A DNA stretch of 64,000 bases from Caenorhabditis elegans (GCF_000002985.6 NC_003283.11:1798001-1862000); one strand, 5' to 3'; positions 1 to 11,662 are shown, counted from the stretch's first letter. The notes: generated by a model from the letters alone, not told the origin. A program made the numbers and translations.

Positions 1-199
1 GAGCTATCTGCCCCCTGAATTTTTAATTTGTCTTCGTAACGAAAAAACAGAAAAAAAATGACGGTGCGAAAAAGCAGGTGTTGCTTCAAAGTAGGGGCAC
101 AAATAATCTAATTAAAAACTGAACAAATCAAAAAATCGCTATAGCAACCCATTTATTTCTAAATTTTTGCATTGTGATTAAAAATAATTTTTTTTCTAA

Positions 200-1694
200 A
201 TGAAGCATACTTTATTAATTCTTACTTTCGTGACGGTTTTTCCACAAGAAATTGTCGGAATTCAGTGTTACTGTGAAGGGCATTTTGGGTAAAAAACGAT
301 TTTCAGTTTCTGATATTTTGAGCAACTCAAATTAATTTTTACAGCGTTACTTGTATCGACGGATATTGTGAATCAACTTCTTATTGTATGAAAACGTGGA
401 TTTTGGCAAACAGCCAGGTCAGAGATCGGGTAGGTAGAGGTATAGTTAATCCTTTAATAAATAAAGCAACGGAAATCAACCAGTGAATTATTTTCACTAA
501 GATTCGTAGAATTATTTTGAGTGGTTTTACTGACTTCGATCATTTTGAGAGCAAACAATATTTTTCGAGCATTTTTTTTTTTTAATTCAAGAAGCTCATA
601 GAATGAGTGTCATTTATGTAAATGTAAAAATATGTTTTATTCCTTAACCATACAAAAAAAACGCAACTTGATATTATACACCACATTTAACAACTTGCAA
701 AATTTTGCAATTGTTCGACCCTAAAATTTCCATAAAACTGTTGTAGAATTTAATATTTTTGAGGGATGTCAAGAAACATTTGCCGACTTATCGGAACTAA
801 CATGCCAGACAAATCGAAAAGGACTTGTTTCGTGTTTTTGTTAGTTTTTATTTGTTAGTCTTTTTTTAGAATTTTTATTTTCAGGCAACACTGACAAATG
901 CAATGATGATTCGTTTGAAATTCCAACAGATGTTGTGCTTACCGTACCGCCAGTCATGAAATGCTTCGAAGATGACTTAAATGAAGATAATTATTGCTAT
1001 GGACACTACTGCATATACGAGCGTGATCTTGTGAGTGTATAAAACACATAATGTTTTTACAAATCAGCTGTGAGCACTGGGCGTGGCTAACGTCTTTTAT
1101 TGTTCGGCAAACTTCTCTTTCAAAATCATTTCACTTATAAGTGTATTTACGGGAGCTTGATTGTCCAGATGAAAATTTCCTTTCAGACTCGAAATGAATT
1201 TGGCGATGTATTCCCGAGAACCGCCAAACCTAGAAGAGGATGTAGTGACCCAAACTGTAAGAATTGCAAAAAAAACCCCAAACTAATCTTAAAAATCCAT
1301 TCCAGACACTCAAGATTTGTCTCGTAAAAATATGTGCAAAATTGAAAACGATTGGCTCCAATGCATTTGTGATACAGAGTTCTGCAATCGAGAACAGAAC
1401 ATTGAAGTGCCGTTGGGCAACGTGATATGCTATTTAAGTAAAAGAGATCAATCTGAAAGAACCAAGTACTGCATAGGTACATAGGTGAAGAACTTTTATA
1501 CAATATATTAATTTTATTTTAAAGGTCAAAAGTGCTATTTATTCTACGAAGACATTAATAATGTCAAAGAAAAGGGATGTTCAAGCGTTAATGACGAGGC
1601 TCCAGAAGAAGAAAAACGGCTGGGAAAATTAGGTTATTATACATATTGCGATGAGAATTTGTGCAATGGAGATTTGCTCCCAAGTATTGAATAA
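200..1694 (+). CDS. Secreted Cys-rich protein, ET-module/Ly6-like (6 exons)
   Basis: Exons assembled by phase: 200-288, 345-433, 885-1030, 1187-1256, 1306-1476 and 1525-1694, giving 244 aa. The protein starts with a hydrophobic signal peptide (MKHTLLILTFVTVF). The mature part is rich in paired cysteines and contains two or more modules that end in C-x-C-x4-FCN or C-x6-LCN, such as CICDTEFCN and CDENLCN. That ending is typical of nematode ET modules and three-finger (Ly6/uPAR-like) folds. No membrane anchor is visible, so it is probably extracellular. The exon 2 donor was chosen at 433 because the donors at 417 and 429 give the wrong phase. Ligand and function are unknown. It lies tail to tail with the srt gene, 31 bp apart. 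Confidence 0.72.
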
Positions 1695-1725
1695 ATATTT
1701 TCACAAAGTGAAAAAAATAAATTAA

Positions 1726-4700
1726 CTAGTGTGCCGAAATTGATTGATGAGTTCCAGGTTTTCCAACGACGCTTACAGTAGCTGTGGTTCTGGAGTTGAC
1801 TCGGCCACCCTGAGTTTTATTTTATTTTTACTTTATTCTTCAAAACCTAGATGCTAATTTCTCACCTTGATCCTGAACAATTTAGAGACTCCACTGCGAA
1901 TTGTGGTGTTCATGAACAGATAAATGAATGCAGGGCATCCGTGACCAAGCTGCCATGAGATGTGTCCGATGACTATGACAAAATCGGCAACCGGGAAGAA
2001 TTGCATGTAGACGTAGATCATAGCGGCGACGAAGTTGACCATACAGATTAGAGTGGATTGGAGGAAAATCTGAAAGTTGGTTTATAGCAGCCGACATGTG
2101 ACAGGCGCAGCGGTTAATTTTTGTCCGCTCTCCAACTATGGGCAAACAGCAAGATGTCTGCTGCATTTTTTTTTAACTCCTGAGACCTTTGTGCTTTGTT
2201 ACCCAGCCGACATTTGGCAGGTTAAACACAGTTGTAATCAGGTCTGGGCGGCGATTGCCGGTTTGCCGATTTGCCGGAAATTTTCATTTTCGGCAAATTG
2301 CCTTTTTTCCGTTTGATGGATATCAGATTTGCCGGAAACGTTTAGAGGAATTTTTTTGTAAGACGGAAACACTTAAAACTGTGCACTTTTGAAATTTTTC
2401 CTCGTTTTCTTTAGATATTTTCATAGAATTAGATTTCTTTTCAGAATAGATGTAGTAACATTCATAGAATACGTACAATTTTGCCGATTGAAATTAAAAT
2501 TCTGAAATTCCCAAAAAAAAATGAGCAAAGCCACAATTTGCCAAACTTTTCGATGATTCCAATTCCGGAAATTTTCCGATTTGCCGGAAGTTTTCAATTC
2601 TGGCAATTTTGCCGATTTGCCGGGAATTTCAAATACGGCAATTTGCCGAAAATTTTCATATCAGGCAACTTGCCGATTTGCCAGAAATTTTCCATTCCGA
2701 CAATTTGCCGATTTGCCGGAAAAATCGTTTGCCGCCCACCCCTGGTTTGAATGCTGGAACTTGCTACTTTCAATTGCAGATTTAGGCCCATGATGTTACG
2801 ATTTTTGAACCCGTATAATTTTTAATACATTTTGTTCATTTTTTGAGGCCTGATACTCTAACTGGAGGTCACCTAGCAAAACCGACCGACCATCAATTAA
2901 CTGCTACTGATTAGCCTTACTCACCTGGGTATGTGATTTCTTGTTGGTAGACTCTACTCTTTTCCGGAATTGCTTTGCAATAGCCGCGCAGAAGTATCCA
3001 TAGAGTGCACAAGTGGCGACAACGATGAACAAATTGTTGGCGGTATGTGGAAAATTTTGGTACTCAAGGGTTTTGTCTATAAAACAATAAAAATAGTAAC
3101 TTCGTTGAAATCCGAAAATCAACTTTCAACTTACTTTCATAGATAAACGGGTCAAAGAACCATGCTTGATATTTCGAGGTGAACAACAATGGAGGCGTGA
3201 AGAATGCAAAGTACAAGCCATAGCAAACAGGAATCATGAGTACCATAGTGGTTCTGGAGCCGGAGAAGTATTTCTTGACCAATGTGGGAAAGAGGATATC
3301 CAGGACTCGATTGAGCACCAAAAGTAGGCAAATCATGCAGGCAGAGCACCAAAAGCCGAGGCCTAGGGCTCCCGCAATGAAAATTGTCAGCGGGTGGGAG
3401 CAGTAGACGGCTCCCTCAATAAGCAAGATTCCGGTGGTCACTGAGTTGACGCCTGTAAAAAATTTAATTTTTTTAAATTATAGCTTATATAGGTAGCTTA
3501 TTTTCGATGACCTACCAATTGCACACAAATCCACGAAACCAAGTAGAAACATAATTTTGAAACATGATAACCTTATATTCTCCTTTTTGAGCATGACAGT
3601 CAAGCATGGAACGTAGAGCAACATGATTATCACACCGTACATCAGATCGATATATCCCAACAGTGGGCGAGGTGTTCCTTCTTTTTCAGTCCACAGCTCA
3701 GGAGTCTCGTACTTGTCACTGTAGAATTTGGAATTATGGAGATCTACGTTTTACAATTATTCACTTTTTGAAGGTGGTGCCAAAATGACAGAATATTACA
3801 TTAAAACTTTTCAAAAAAAATTTTTGAAATTTTTTTATTCACTGTCACAAAGTGACAATTACTCAGTTTTTGCCACTCATAATTTTGGAAGTCAAGCAAA
3901 AAAAAAGTTTTCTATATTTTTATACTTTAAATTGTTTAAATTATTTGTATTAAAACATTGTAGGGCTCGAAACATGCGACATTTCTTTAAATTTCCTCAA
4001 AAGCTCATATTTTCAAAATTTTGGCACTTTGCCAAAATTTCGACTAGAAATTATGAAAAATCTAAAAGATTTTGGAGTGTTTTATTGTGATATTTAGTCG
4101 TTTTGAATCATAATAAGTGTATTTAGACAAAATCCCCACTGGCGCTACTCCACCTTTAAGCCGACTTTTAGTTTTTTTCAATGAAAATACCACTTTCAAA
4201 CACCTTTTTCTGGAGCCCTGCGAGAATTTTTGTTTGTTTTTGCAAAATTTTCTTTGATTTTTCCTTGGTTTTTTTTAAATTCATACTCTCCCCTTTCTTC
4301 AAAATTTAACGAAAAACCTTTTTTAATATCAAGTTAAAACAAAAAAAAAGAAAGTGGAAATTACAGTTTTTTTAAAGATATTTTTAAAATTATGGTAACT
4401 CTTCGTGGTAATTGAGTATCAGGGGTGCGGCAAATCTACCGAATTCGCAGAATTTGCCGTTTGCCGAGCTCGGCAAATTTGCCGAATTTGCCGCACGCAC
4501 CACAAACTGGATTTGAAAAAATTTAACCGAAACTATTGGATTTGTTCGAAAAATTCTAGTAAAGTAGCATCAAATTGAATTATTTAGAAGTTAGTCAAAA
4601 ATCGAGCTTGTACTAAAAATTCAGTAATTTTCGTGCTCCTAGAAATATCAGAAATTTTCTCATTTTCCAAGATTTGCTCAGCACGGCCAATTTGCTGAAT

Positions 4701-5129
4701 GTGCCTAGTTTTCCGAATTCGCCGAGCTCGGAAAATTTTGAAATTTGCCGCATCCCACCTGTTTTGTATTTTTTATAACCCCATATTTGTAAAAGTTAAT
4801 TTTTTTTAGTTTGAAACAGTGAGATTAATTTGAATTCTTATTATTAGGATTAGGAAACAATATTTTCTAATAGTCAGCGTAACAATGAAAACTGCACACG
4901 TTTGAAATAGATGATCAAATAAAATAATTGCTATTTTACTTAAACAATGTGGGGTTATAATACAAAGATTTTGCGGAATTTAATTCATAAAAGTTCACTA
5001 TATGAGCTTCTTGTAAAAAATATCGGGGTTTATTCAAAAAATAAAATTACCAACAAAATATCCAACTTACTTGCAATTAAAGTTGTAGATCGAATTAACA
5101 TCACCACCTTTCACAATCAGCCACTCCAT
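1726..5129 (-). CDS. Serpentine receptor class T (srt) chemoreceptor
   Basis: Six exons: 5071-5129, 3516-3718, 3135-3452, 2925-3076, 1866-2069 and 1726-1809 (1,020 bp, 339 aa). All phases agree, and exons 1-5 have exactly the same lengths as in the second srt gene at 9479-11468. The protein has seven hydrophobic segments. Blocks such as GYIDLMYGVIIMLLYVP, EGAVYCSHP, LGFWCSACMICLLLVLNR and VIGHISWQLGHGCPA are characteristic of the nematode Srt GPCR family (Pfam Srt). These are expected in chemosensory neuron cilia, with ligand unknown. Intron 1 (1.35 kb) and intron 4 (0.85 kb) carry fold-back repeats. The reading frame looks intact. I do not know the srt number. Confidence 0.88.
2241..2746. 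repeat. GCCGATTTGCCGGAA fold-back repeat, copy 1
   Basis: Degenerate short units of the type TTTGCCGATTTGCCGGAA flank a conserved core (TAGAGGAATTTTT, AAGACGGAAACACTTAAAA). It ends in GCCGCCCACCCCTGG. The element lies in intron 4 of the srt gene. Other copies lie at 5.76, 8.06, 14.77, 19.80, 25.92, 31.02 and 56.41 kb. Confidence 0.75.
3770..4165. repeat. Partial copy of the AAAGGTGGAGTAGCGCC TIR element
   Basis: It ends in CCCCACTGGCGCTACTCCACC and shares its interior with the complete copy at 8627-9063. The left terminal repeat is degraded. It lies inside intron 1 of the minus-strand srt gene. Confidence 0.65.
4420..4761. repeat. Fold-back element with CAGGGGTGCGGCAAAT-type ends
   Basis: It starts CAGGGGTGCGGCAAAT and ends ATTTGCCGCATCCCACCTG, so the ends are imperfect terminal inverted repeats. 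The inside contains GCCGAGCTCGGC palindromes. It belongs to the same broad family as the small elements at 12672-12756 and 45769-46117. Confidence 0.6.
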
Positions 5130-5764
5130 GCTGCCAACCTGTTCTGGATCTCTGGTCCCCACTCATTTCTCAGCTTTTATACCATATACGGTAGCCACTT
5201 GGATTAAGTTGTTATTTTCCCCATTATTTTACATTTCAATTCACTCATTTTCCAACAGCTCGTGCGTACTCGGGATTAAAATACGTAACTCATTGTGCTC
5301 GCCCCGGTTATTTGTGAAATTCCACGTGAATAGACAGAGATTACAGAAAACTTACACATTTTGATCCTCATCTCCCCCGTTTTATGAATTCAGCAAAACT
5401 TTTTTTAGTCATCATAAGGAAATAAAATAGGCTGGCGAGAGGTCTCATACAAAGACAGATAAATTGAAAATTAATGCGATGAGTAATCTCGCAAAAAAGG
5501 TGCCTTCAGAGTTTTTCAAAGCGAAAAACAAAACACGGAACTTTGTATTCATGAAAAATGAGAGATCTAGATTATTCACAATCGGTTTTTTGTTTTTTGA
5601 ATTTTTAAATCGGAAAATTAATATTTCATATTCAAATTTTACTGTTCAATATCTTGAAATAATTGGTTCAATATCTTGAAATATCTTGAAATAATTGACA
5701 CTATTTTGAATTTTTATAGCTGCAGTTACTGTAGGTACAGTTTAAACTAACTTGTACAACGAAG

Positions 5765-6310
5765 AAAAGAAGCAATTCTGAATGTGCGGCAAACGATTTT
5801 TACCGGCGAATCGGCAAATTGCCGATTTTTGCCGAATTTGCCGGAAAAAAATTTCACAAAGGGACAGTTCTGAGTGTTTCCGTCTTTTAAAAAAATCCCT
5901 CCAAAAACTTCCGGCAAATTGAAGTCCGACAAACGGCAAATTGGCGAACCGGCAAGTTGGCGGAATTGAACATTTTTCGGCAAATCGGCAAAACGGAAAA
6001 TTGCCGGTATTAAAAAATGTTCGGTAAATCCGCAAACCGGCAAACCGGCAAATTGCCGATATGACAAAATTGTACGCATCCTGTGGATGTTCCTACATCT
6101 TAAAAAGTAAGCAAATTCCAAGAAAGTATCCTAAGAAAACGGAAAAAAATTCAAAAAGGACAGTTTTAAGTGTTTCCGTCGTATAAAAAAATCCCTCTAA
6201 ATACTTCCGGGAAATTAATATCTGGCAAACGGCAAATTGGCGAACCGGCAAGTTGGCGGAATTGAAAATTTCCGGCAAATCGGCAAAACGGAAATTTGCC
6301 GATTTGCCTT
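5765..6310. repeat. GCCGATTTGCCGGAA fold-back repeat, tandem pair
   Basis: Here the repeat is in reverse orientation (GGCAAATCGGCAAA). The conserved core segment (GACGGAAACACTTA in reverse complement) appears twice, near 5880 and 6170. It fills the gap between the srt promoter and the 3' end of hsp-16.2. Confidence 0.72.
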
Positions 6311-6346
6311 TTTCAAGAAATAACACCGAATTTGAATATTTTCAAG

Positions 6347-6352
6347 TTTATT
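6347..6352 (-). terminator. Poly(A) signal of hsp-16.2
   Basis: AATAAA on the minus strand, about 90 bp beyond the hsp-16.2 stop codon. It is the first canonical signal downstream. Confidence 0.55.
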
Positions 6353-6440
6353 GCAGCGAACAATACTGTAATTTATGTATGTACAATAATTTAATTATTA
6401 CATGTATTATTCAAAAAAATAGAGACAATGAAAAAAATAA

Positions 6441-6924
6441 TTATTCAGCAGATTTCTCTTCGACGATTGCCTGTTGAATTGGAATTGATCTTCCTTGAAC
6501 CGCTTCTTTCTTTGGCGCTTCAATCGAAAGTTTACCATCTTCTGAAAGATTCGAAGCAACTGCACCAACATCTACATCTTCAGGTAGAAGAATAACACGA
6601 GAAAATGATTTTTTTGAATATCCATGATCAGTCTTCAATTCTTGTTCTCCTTGGATTGATAGCGTACGACCATCCAAATTAATTTTCAAATCTTCTGGTT
6701 TAAACTGTGAGACGTTGAGATTGATGGCAAACTTTTGATCATTGTTAACAATCTGAAAGCTGTTTTTTTTTAATTTTTAAAGAATATTTGTTATTTACCT
6801 CAGAAGACTCAGATGGAGAGATTCTGCAGACTGGAGCAAATTGGCGTTCCATCAGAGCCATATCTCTCATAAGATCACCAAAAACGGAACGTTGAGCTGG
6901 ACGGAAATAGTGGTAAAGTGACAT
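6441..6924 (-). CDS. hsp-16.2: Small heat-shock protein HSP-16.2
   Basis: Exon 1 is 6799-6924 (42 codons) and exon 2 is 6441-6752, with an intron of 46 bp, giving 145 aa. It is an ATP-independent chaperone of the alpha-crystallin/HSP20 family that binds unfolding proteins in the cytosol. The N-terminal region [18 protein letters not shown] is followed by the alpha-crystallin domain (about residues 43-135). That domain includes [18 protein letters not shown] and the terminal beta-strand motif [10 protein letters not shown]. The C-terminal RSIPI is the IxI-type tail used in oligomer assembly. The residues match my memory of HSP-16.2 ([23 protein letters not shown]) rather than HSP-16.1. The gly-7 and mrpl-39 neighbourhood supports this. 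Expression is driven by HSF-1 from the shared upstream region. Confidence 0.95.
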
Positions 6925-6990
6925 GATTATAGTTTGAAGATTTCTAATTTCACAATTAGAGCAAATGTTGTTCGGTATTTATTTTCAACG

Positions 6991-7000
6991 GTATTTATAC
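6991..7000 (-). promoter_or_regulatory. TATA box of hsp-16.2
   Basis: GTATAAATAC on the minus strand, about 67 bp upstream of the hsp-16.2 ATG and just downstream of its heat-shock element. Confidence 0.8.
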
Positions 7001-7014
7001 TATTTTCCACCTTT

Positions 7015-7027
7015 TTCTAGAACATTC
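7015..7027 (-). promoter_or_regulatory. Heat-shock element proximal to hsp-16.2
   Basis: TTCTAGAACATTC is three alternating inverted nGAAn units with exact 5-bp spacing, the binding pattern of an HSF-1 trimer. It lies 15 bp beyond the hsp-16.2 TATA box. Confidence 0.9.
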
Positions 7028-7093
7028 GAGCTGCTTGTTGCAAAAGGAGGGCGACTCACATTCGGTACATGGAAAAGTAGTGTACACAATAAA

Positions 7094-7128
7094 GAGACCC
7101 AGATACATTTTCCGTCTGCGTCTCTTTG
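7094..7128. promoter_or_regulatory. GAGACCC / GCGTCTC motifs at the centre of the shared promoter
   Basis: GAGACCC at 7094-7100 and GCGTCTCTTT at 7119-7128 lie midway between the two heat-shock elements. They resemble the heat-shock-associated site described for nematode heat-shock promoters (recalled, not checked). Function here is inferred from position only. Confidence 0.4.
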
Positions 7129-7168
7129 CACCCACCGGGAGTATTTTCAAACGAATGCATCTAGGACC

Positions 7169-7181
7169 TTCTAGAACATTC
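7169..7181 (+). promoter_or_regulatory. Heat-shock element proximal to hsp-16.41
   Basis: TTCTAGAACATTC, identical in sequence to the element at 7015-7027. It is three alternating GAA/TTC units, 22 bp upstream of the hsp-16.41 TATA box. Confidence 0.9.
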
Positions 7182-7202
7182 TGTAAGGCTGCAGAATGCG
7201 GG

Positions 7203-7209
7203 TATATAA
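7203..7209 (+). promoter_or_regulatory. TATA box of hsp-16.41
   Basis: TATATAA, 62 bp upstream of the hsp-16.41 ATG and directly downstream of the second heat-shock element. Confidence 0.82.
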
Positions 7210-7270
7210 GGAAAGCGGGCTCAGAGGAAGCCAACACGCTTTGTTCTAGTGCATCTAAAAAACTTCGAAA

Positions 7271-7760
7271 ATGCTCATGCTCCGTTCTCCATATTCTGAT
7301 TCAAATGCTCTTGATCATTTCTTGGACGAACTCACTGGATCTGTTCAATTTCCGTATTGGAGAAATGCTGATCACAACTCATTCAATTTTTCCGATAATA
7401 TTGGGGAGGTAAGTAAGCATCATAAATTCATATTTTCAATTGGTAAAATTGTGTTCTTTTTTTCAGATTGTAAATGATGAATCCAAGTTTTCGGTTCAAC
7501 TCGATGTCTCTCATTTCAAACCAGAAAATCTTAAGATTAAATTAGATGGAAGAGAGCTCAAAATTGAAGGGATTCAAGAAACAAAATCGGAACATGGATA
7601 CTTGAAACGCTCATTTTCAAAAATGATTCTTCTACCAGAAGATGCTGATTTACCTTCTGTCAAATCTGCCATTTCGAATGAAGGAAAACTCCAAATTGAG
7701 GCTCCAAAGAAGACAAACTCATCACGTTCTATTCCGATCAATTTTGTTGCAAAACATTAA
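7271..7760 (+). CDS. hsp-16.41: Small heat-shock protein HSP-16.41
   Basis: Exon 1 is 7271-7408 (46 codons) and exon 2 is 7467-7760, with a 58-bp intron at the same position as in hsp-16.2. The product is 143 aa. The N-terminus [20 protein letters not shown] marks the 16.41/16.48 subclass. The alpha-crystallin domain follows ([18 protein letters not shown] through [10 protein letters not shown]), and the tail RSIPINF carries the IxI motif. [20 protein letters not shown] and EDADLPSVK match my memory of HSP-16.41 rather than HSP-16.48. It is divergently paired with hsp-16.2 over a 346-bp region and is expected to be co-induced by heat through HSF-1. Identification as 16.41 rests on recalled sequence differences and on the neighbourhood. 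Confidence 0.94.
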
Positions 7761-7848
7761 CACTTTTGTTGAAGAGAAGCTACTTATTATTTGTTCTTCT
7801 TTTTTCATGTAAAATTTGAAATGTTTCCATTGTGATTCGAGAAAAGGG

Positions 7849-7854
7849 AATAAA
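7849..7854 (+). terminator. Poly(A) signal of hsp-16.41
   Basis: AATAAA, 89 bp downstream of the hsp-16.41 stop codon and followed by an AT-rich ATAATAATTATT stretch. Confidence 0.6.
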
Positions 7855-8061
7855 TAATAATAATTATTATTATTATGTCTCGTCAATTAGCAATTTGAAT
7901 TCGGCCAAACTCTTTCATGGAATTCACAAACTGAGTTCAAGAGTGAAAACGGGTTTTATATTCAAAGTTCAAGAAGATTTCCAGATCCTCCTGACTCCAA
8001 ACTTCTCCGTAAAAATATTGAATACCTTCTTTCCAAAATAAAAAAATAGGCATACATACCA

Positions 8062-8431
8062 GAAGTGGGCGGCAAGTGGTCAAATTTGGGAAATTGCCGG
8101 TTTGCCGATTTGCCGGAAATTTTAAGTTCCGGCAATTTTCCGATTCGCGGTTTGCCGGATATCAGATTTGCCGGATTTCACATAGGAAGAAGGCAGAAAT
8201 GTTTAGAGGAATTTTTTATAAGACAGAAAAACTTAAAACTGTGCCGTTTTGAAATGTTTCCCCGATTTTTTAGATAATTTCATAGAATTTGCTTACTTTG
8301 TAAGAATATTTATAGGATGCGCACTATTTTGCAGATTGAAATTGGATATTTGAAATTTCCAAAAAAATGTGCAAAACCGCAATTTGCCAAAAAATTTCGG
8401 CAATTGAAAAAAATCGTATGTCGCCCACCAT
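8062..8431. repeat. GCCGATTTGCCGGAA fold-back repeat, copy near hsp-16.41
   Basis: It opens with AGTGGGCGGCAAGTGG and ends with TCGCCCACCAT. The conserved core (TTTAGAGGAATTTTTTATAAG) lies at 8200-8225. Its position mirrors the copy on the hsp-16.2 side. Confidence 0.7.
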
Positions 8432-8626
8432 ACACCCAGAGTTTCAGAAATTTCACGCTCCTGACGATGCTGGGCACCAAAAAAATAGTGCATGTCTCGG
8501 AATATTTTGAAAGTTGTACTCTTTGTTAGAATTTTATAAAAACCTGAATGAAATTTTCAGTTAGGGGTAGGGGAAACAGAAAAAAAATTTCACTTAAAAA
8601 AGAAAGAAAATTGGCCTCAACACCTT

Positions 8627-9063
8627 TAAAGGTGGAGTAGCGCCAGTGGGGATTTTGTCCAAATGCACTTATTATGATCCAAAACAACCGAATATCATAA
8701 TAAAACACTTTAAAAATTTTTTAGATTTTTCATAATTTCCGGGCAAAGTTTTGGCAAAGTGCCAAAATTTTGAAAAATACGAGCTTTTGAGGAAATTTAA
8801 AGAAATGTCGCATGTTTCGACCCCTACACTGTTTTAATACAAATAATTTAAACAAAATTAAAACATAAAAAATGTCGAAAAAACATTTTTTTTTGGTCGA
8901 CTTCCAAAATTATGAGTTGCAAAAACTGAGTAATTGCCACTTTTTGACAGTAAATAAAAAAATTTCAAAAATTTTTTGAATAGTTTTATAATGGTATTTG
9001 GTCATTTTAGGACCAAAGGAGTGGTTTTTAACAATTTCCCCACTGGCGCTACTCCACCTTTAA
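8627..9063. repeat. Complete TIR/fold-back element, AAAGGTGGAGTAGCGCC family
   Basis: Ends are TTAAAGGTGGAGTAGCGCCA and GGCGCTACTCCACCTTTAA in perfect inversion, and the interior folds back as well. It has the size and structure of a non-autonomous DNA element. Related copies lie at 3770-4165 and 47653-47998. Confidence 0.8.
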
Positions 9064-9478
9064 TAATTTTTTGAAGTTTTCTAAATCTTTTTCGAAATAT
9101 GTGCCATATAATATTACTCATTTCAACTTCAGCATTTCCCATTTTTGCTCAAACTTAATCGTGGGATCAAGTTCAATACGGCCGAGAATCACTGAATCCG
9201 CATTTCCCCATTGTTCTTCGCGTAATTCTTTTTATTTTTTTTCTCAATTTCTATGAATTCCACTACGAGTTTTTGGTCAAAAACTTTAATCCGCCCGCAC
9301 TTCCCAGTCACATTTTTTCCACTATTATCAAAAGCATCATAATCCCGAAATTTGTAAGCTTCGAGTGTAAATCGAGACATCAGCCTAATCTTTTGGTTGT
9401 GGTACGGTAGTTTTTCCGAGTATAAAACTAGTGGGTGGGAGTGAAGATCAAACATTTAGAGCCAGCGACTGCCAAAAA

Positions 9479-11468
9479 ATGGAATGGCTCGTTGCAAAAG
9501 GTGGAGATGTCAATGCAATCTATAATTTTAATTGCAAGTGAGTTTATATTTTTAAGTGACTGTGTTTTATTTTTTAAGAATATAGTAATGTATTTTTGCA
9601 AGCTTTAAAAAAATTGTTGGCTTACAATTAGTTTTTCTTTTAGACCACGATATTTTTACCGGAACGTTTTCTGACAAATTTAACTCATAAGGTCTTTGCT
9701 ATCATCTAGAGTCAAAAAACATATAGTTTTGTTTCTTTTCTAGCAGCTTACATCTTACTGGACGGTTCTCATTTACCGTATTTCCTCTAATAGTATTGCT
9801 TGAATTTGACAGCTTATATCTCAGTTGGCGTTTGTTTCATTAAAAATGGTTAACTGACAAATCACTTGTTATATGTTTTTCTATATATTTGCAGTTGACA
9901 ATTTATTGATATTTTTTAAACGAACCGAGATATCACCTTCTAAAGTGAAGTAGTTCGGTGCAATACTATTAGAGGAAATTCGATATGAGGAAAAGTTGGT
10001 TTTACTCTCTATGGACACAACATGTAAATCTTAAAGCAATTCACAAAAAATTTCGACCTCTCATAAAACATTTTCCAGTGACAAATACCCTACACCCGAA
10101 ATGTGGACAGAAATGGAGGGCACTCCTCACCCGATTCTCGGTTATATCGACTTGCTCTACGGAGTTATAATAATGATTCTCTACATTCCATGTCTAGTTG
10201 TAATGCTCCAAAAGGAGAATATACGACTTTCATGTTTCAAAATCATGTTTTTACTAGGATTCGTGGATTTGTGTGCTATTGGTGAGTGATGAAGCTTTTA
10301 AGATAGTTTTAAGAAAGTAGAGGTTCTGTTCCAGCCGTCAACTCAGTAACCACTGGAGTTCTAATGATTGAGGGAGCCGTCTACTGCTCCCACCCAAAAA
10401 CCATTTTCATTGCCGGAGCACTGGGCCTAGGATTCTGGTGCTCCGCTTGTTTGATCTGCCTGATCCTAGTGCTCAACCGGGTCCTGGATATCCTCTTCCC
10501 AACTTTGGTCAAGAAATATTTTTCTGGATCAAGAACAACTTGTGTTCTACTAATCCCGATTGCTTATGGCCTTTACTTTACCATACTGACCCCACCATTG
10601 CTCTTCACATCGAGATACCAAGCATGGTTCTTTGATCCATTCATCTATCAAAGTATGGTTAATATCTGAAGTTCTTCTGATAAAATTAAGAGTTTCAGAC
10701 AAGACACTTGAGTACCAAAACTATCCACATACCGCCAACAACCTGTTTATCGTGGTTGCCACGTGTGCTCTTTATGGATACTTTTGCGCTGCGATCTCTA
10801 AGCAATTCAGGAAAAGGCTGGAGTCAACTAACAAGAAATCTCATGCTCAGGTAACCCGTGAAATGTCGGCTGGACAGGCCCTGGAATTGTCGGCTGCTTT
10901 GTAGCAAACGGCTCAAACGGAGAAGTGCCAATTGGTTCTAGTTAAGCAGCCGACAAAATGTGGTTTTCTGACTTCACAAGAAGTTGGCAAACCAGCATAT
11001 GTCGGTTGCCGAAAAATTAGATCCTATGAGCGTTTTCTACGTCGCTTTTCTTTGAAACTATCGTCACCTTAAAATACGCGACCGACAAAATTTGGGACTT
11101 TCCAGATCTTCCTCCAATCCACCCTCATCTGCATGGCCAACTTCATTGCTGCAATGGTCTACGTCTACATGCAATTCTTCCCGGTCGCCGACTTCGTCAT
11201 TGTCATCGGTCACATGTCCTGGCAGCTTGGACACGGATGCCCAGCGATCATCTACCTCTTCATGAACACCACCATTCGTAGCGGAGTCTCGAAAATCTTC
11301 AGATTCAAGGTGGGATCTTCATTTGTTCAAGTTGTGAGCATGGGGCTTTTAAGCCAAGTCTATAGTTTTGTTGAGTTTCAGAAGCCGATCAACACCAGAA
11401 CCACTACAACGGTGTCTGTGGTTGGACATGGACACCAGCATCATCATCACTCCAGCTCTCTTCAGTAA
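9479..11468 (+). CDS. Serpentine receptor class T (srt) chemoreceptor
   Basis: Six exons: 9479-9537, 10079-10281, 10335-10652, 10699-10850, 11106-11309 and 11382-11468 (1,023 bp, 340 aa). All phases are consistent. It begins MEWLVAKGGDVNAIYNFNC, closely matching the start of the minus-strand srt gene (MEWLIVKGGDVNSIYNFNC). It has seven hydrophobic segments and the Srt-family blocks GYIDLLYGVIIMILYIP, EGAVYCSHP, LGFWCSACLICLILVLNR and VIGHMSWQLGHGCPA. The cytoplasmic tail ends in a His-rich stretch. It should act as a chemosensory GPCR. With its paralogue it flanks the hsp-16 pair in mirror orientation, which implies an inverted duplication. Confidence 0.9.
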
Positions 11469-11662
11469 TTTGTGTTTAATTTAAAACTGAAACCGCTGTA
11501 TTAAATAAGTCATAATTGAATTTCTATTGTATCTCTAAAATCTACAACTTAAATTATATTATTCTGAAGATACATTTTATTGAACTTCTTACAATCTGAG
11601 AATAACTTTGAAAAATACAATTTATGTGTTTTTTTACGGTTCAAATATTTCAATTAACACAA

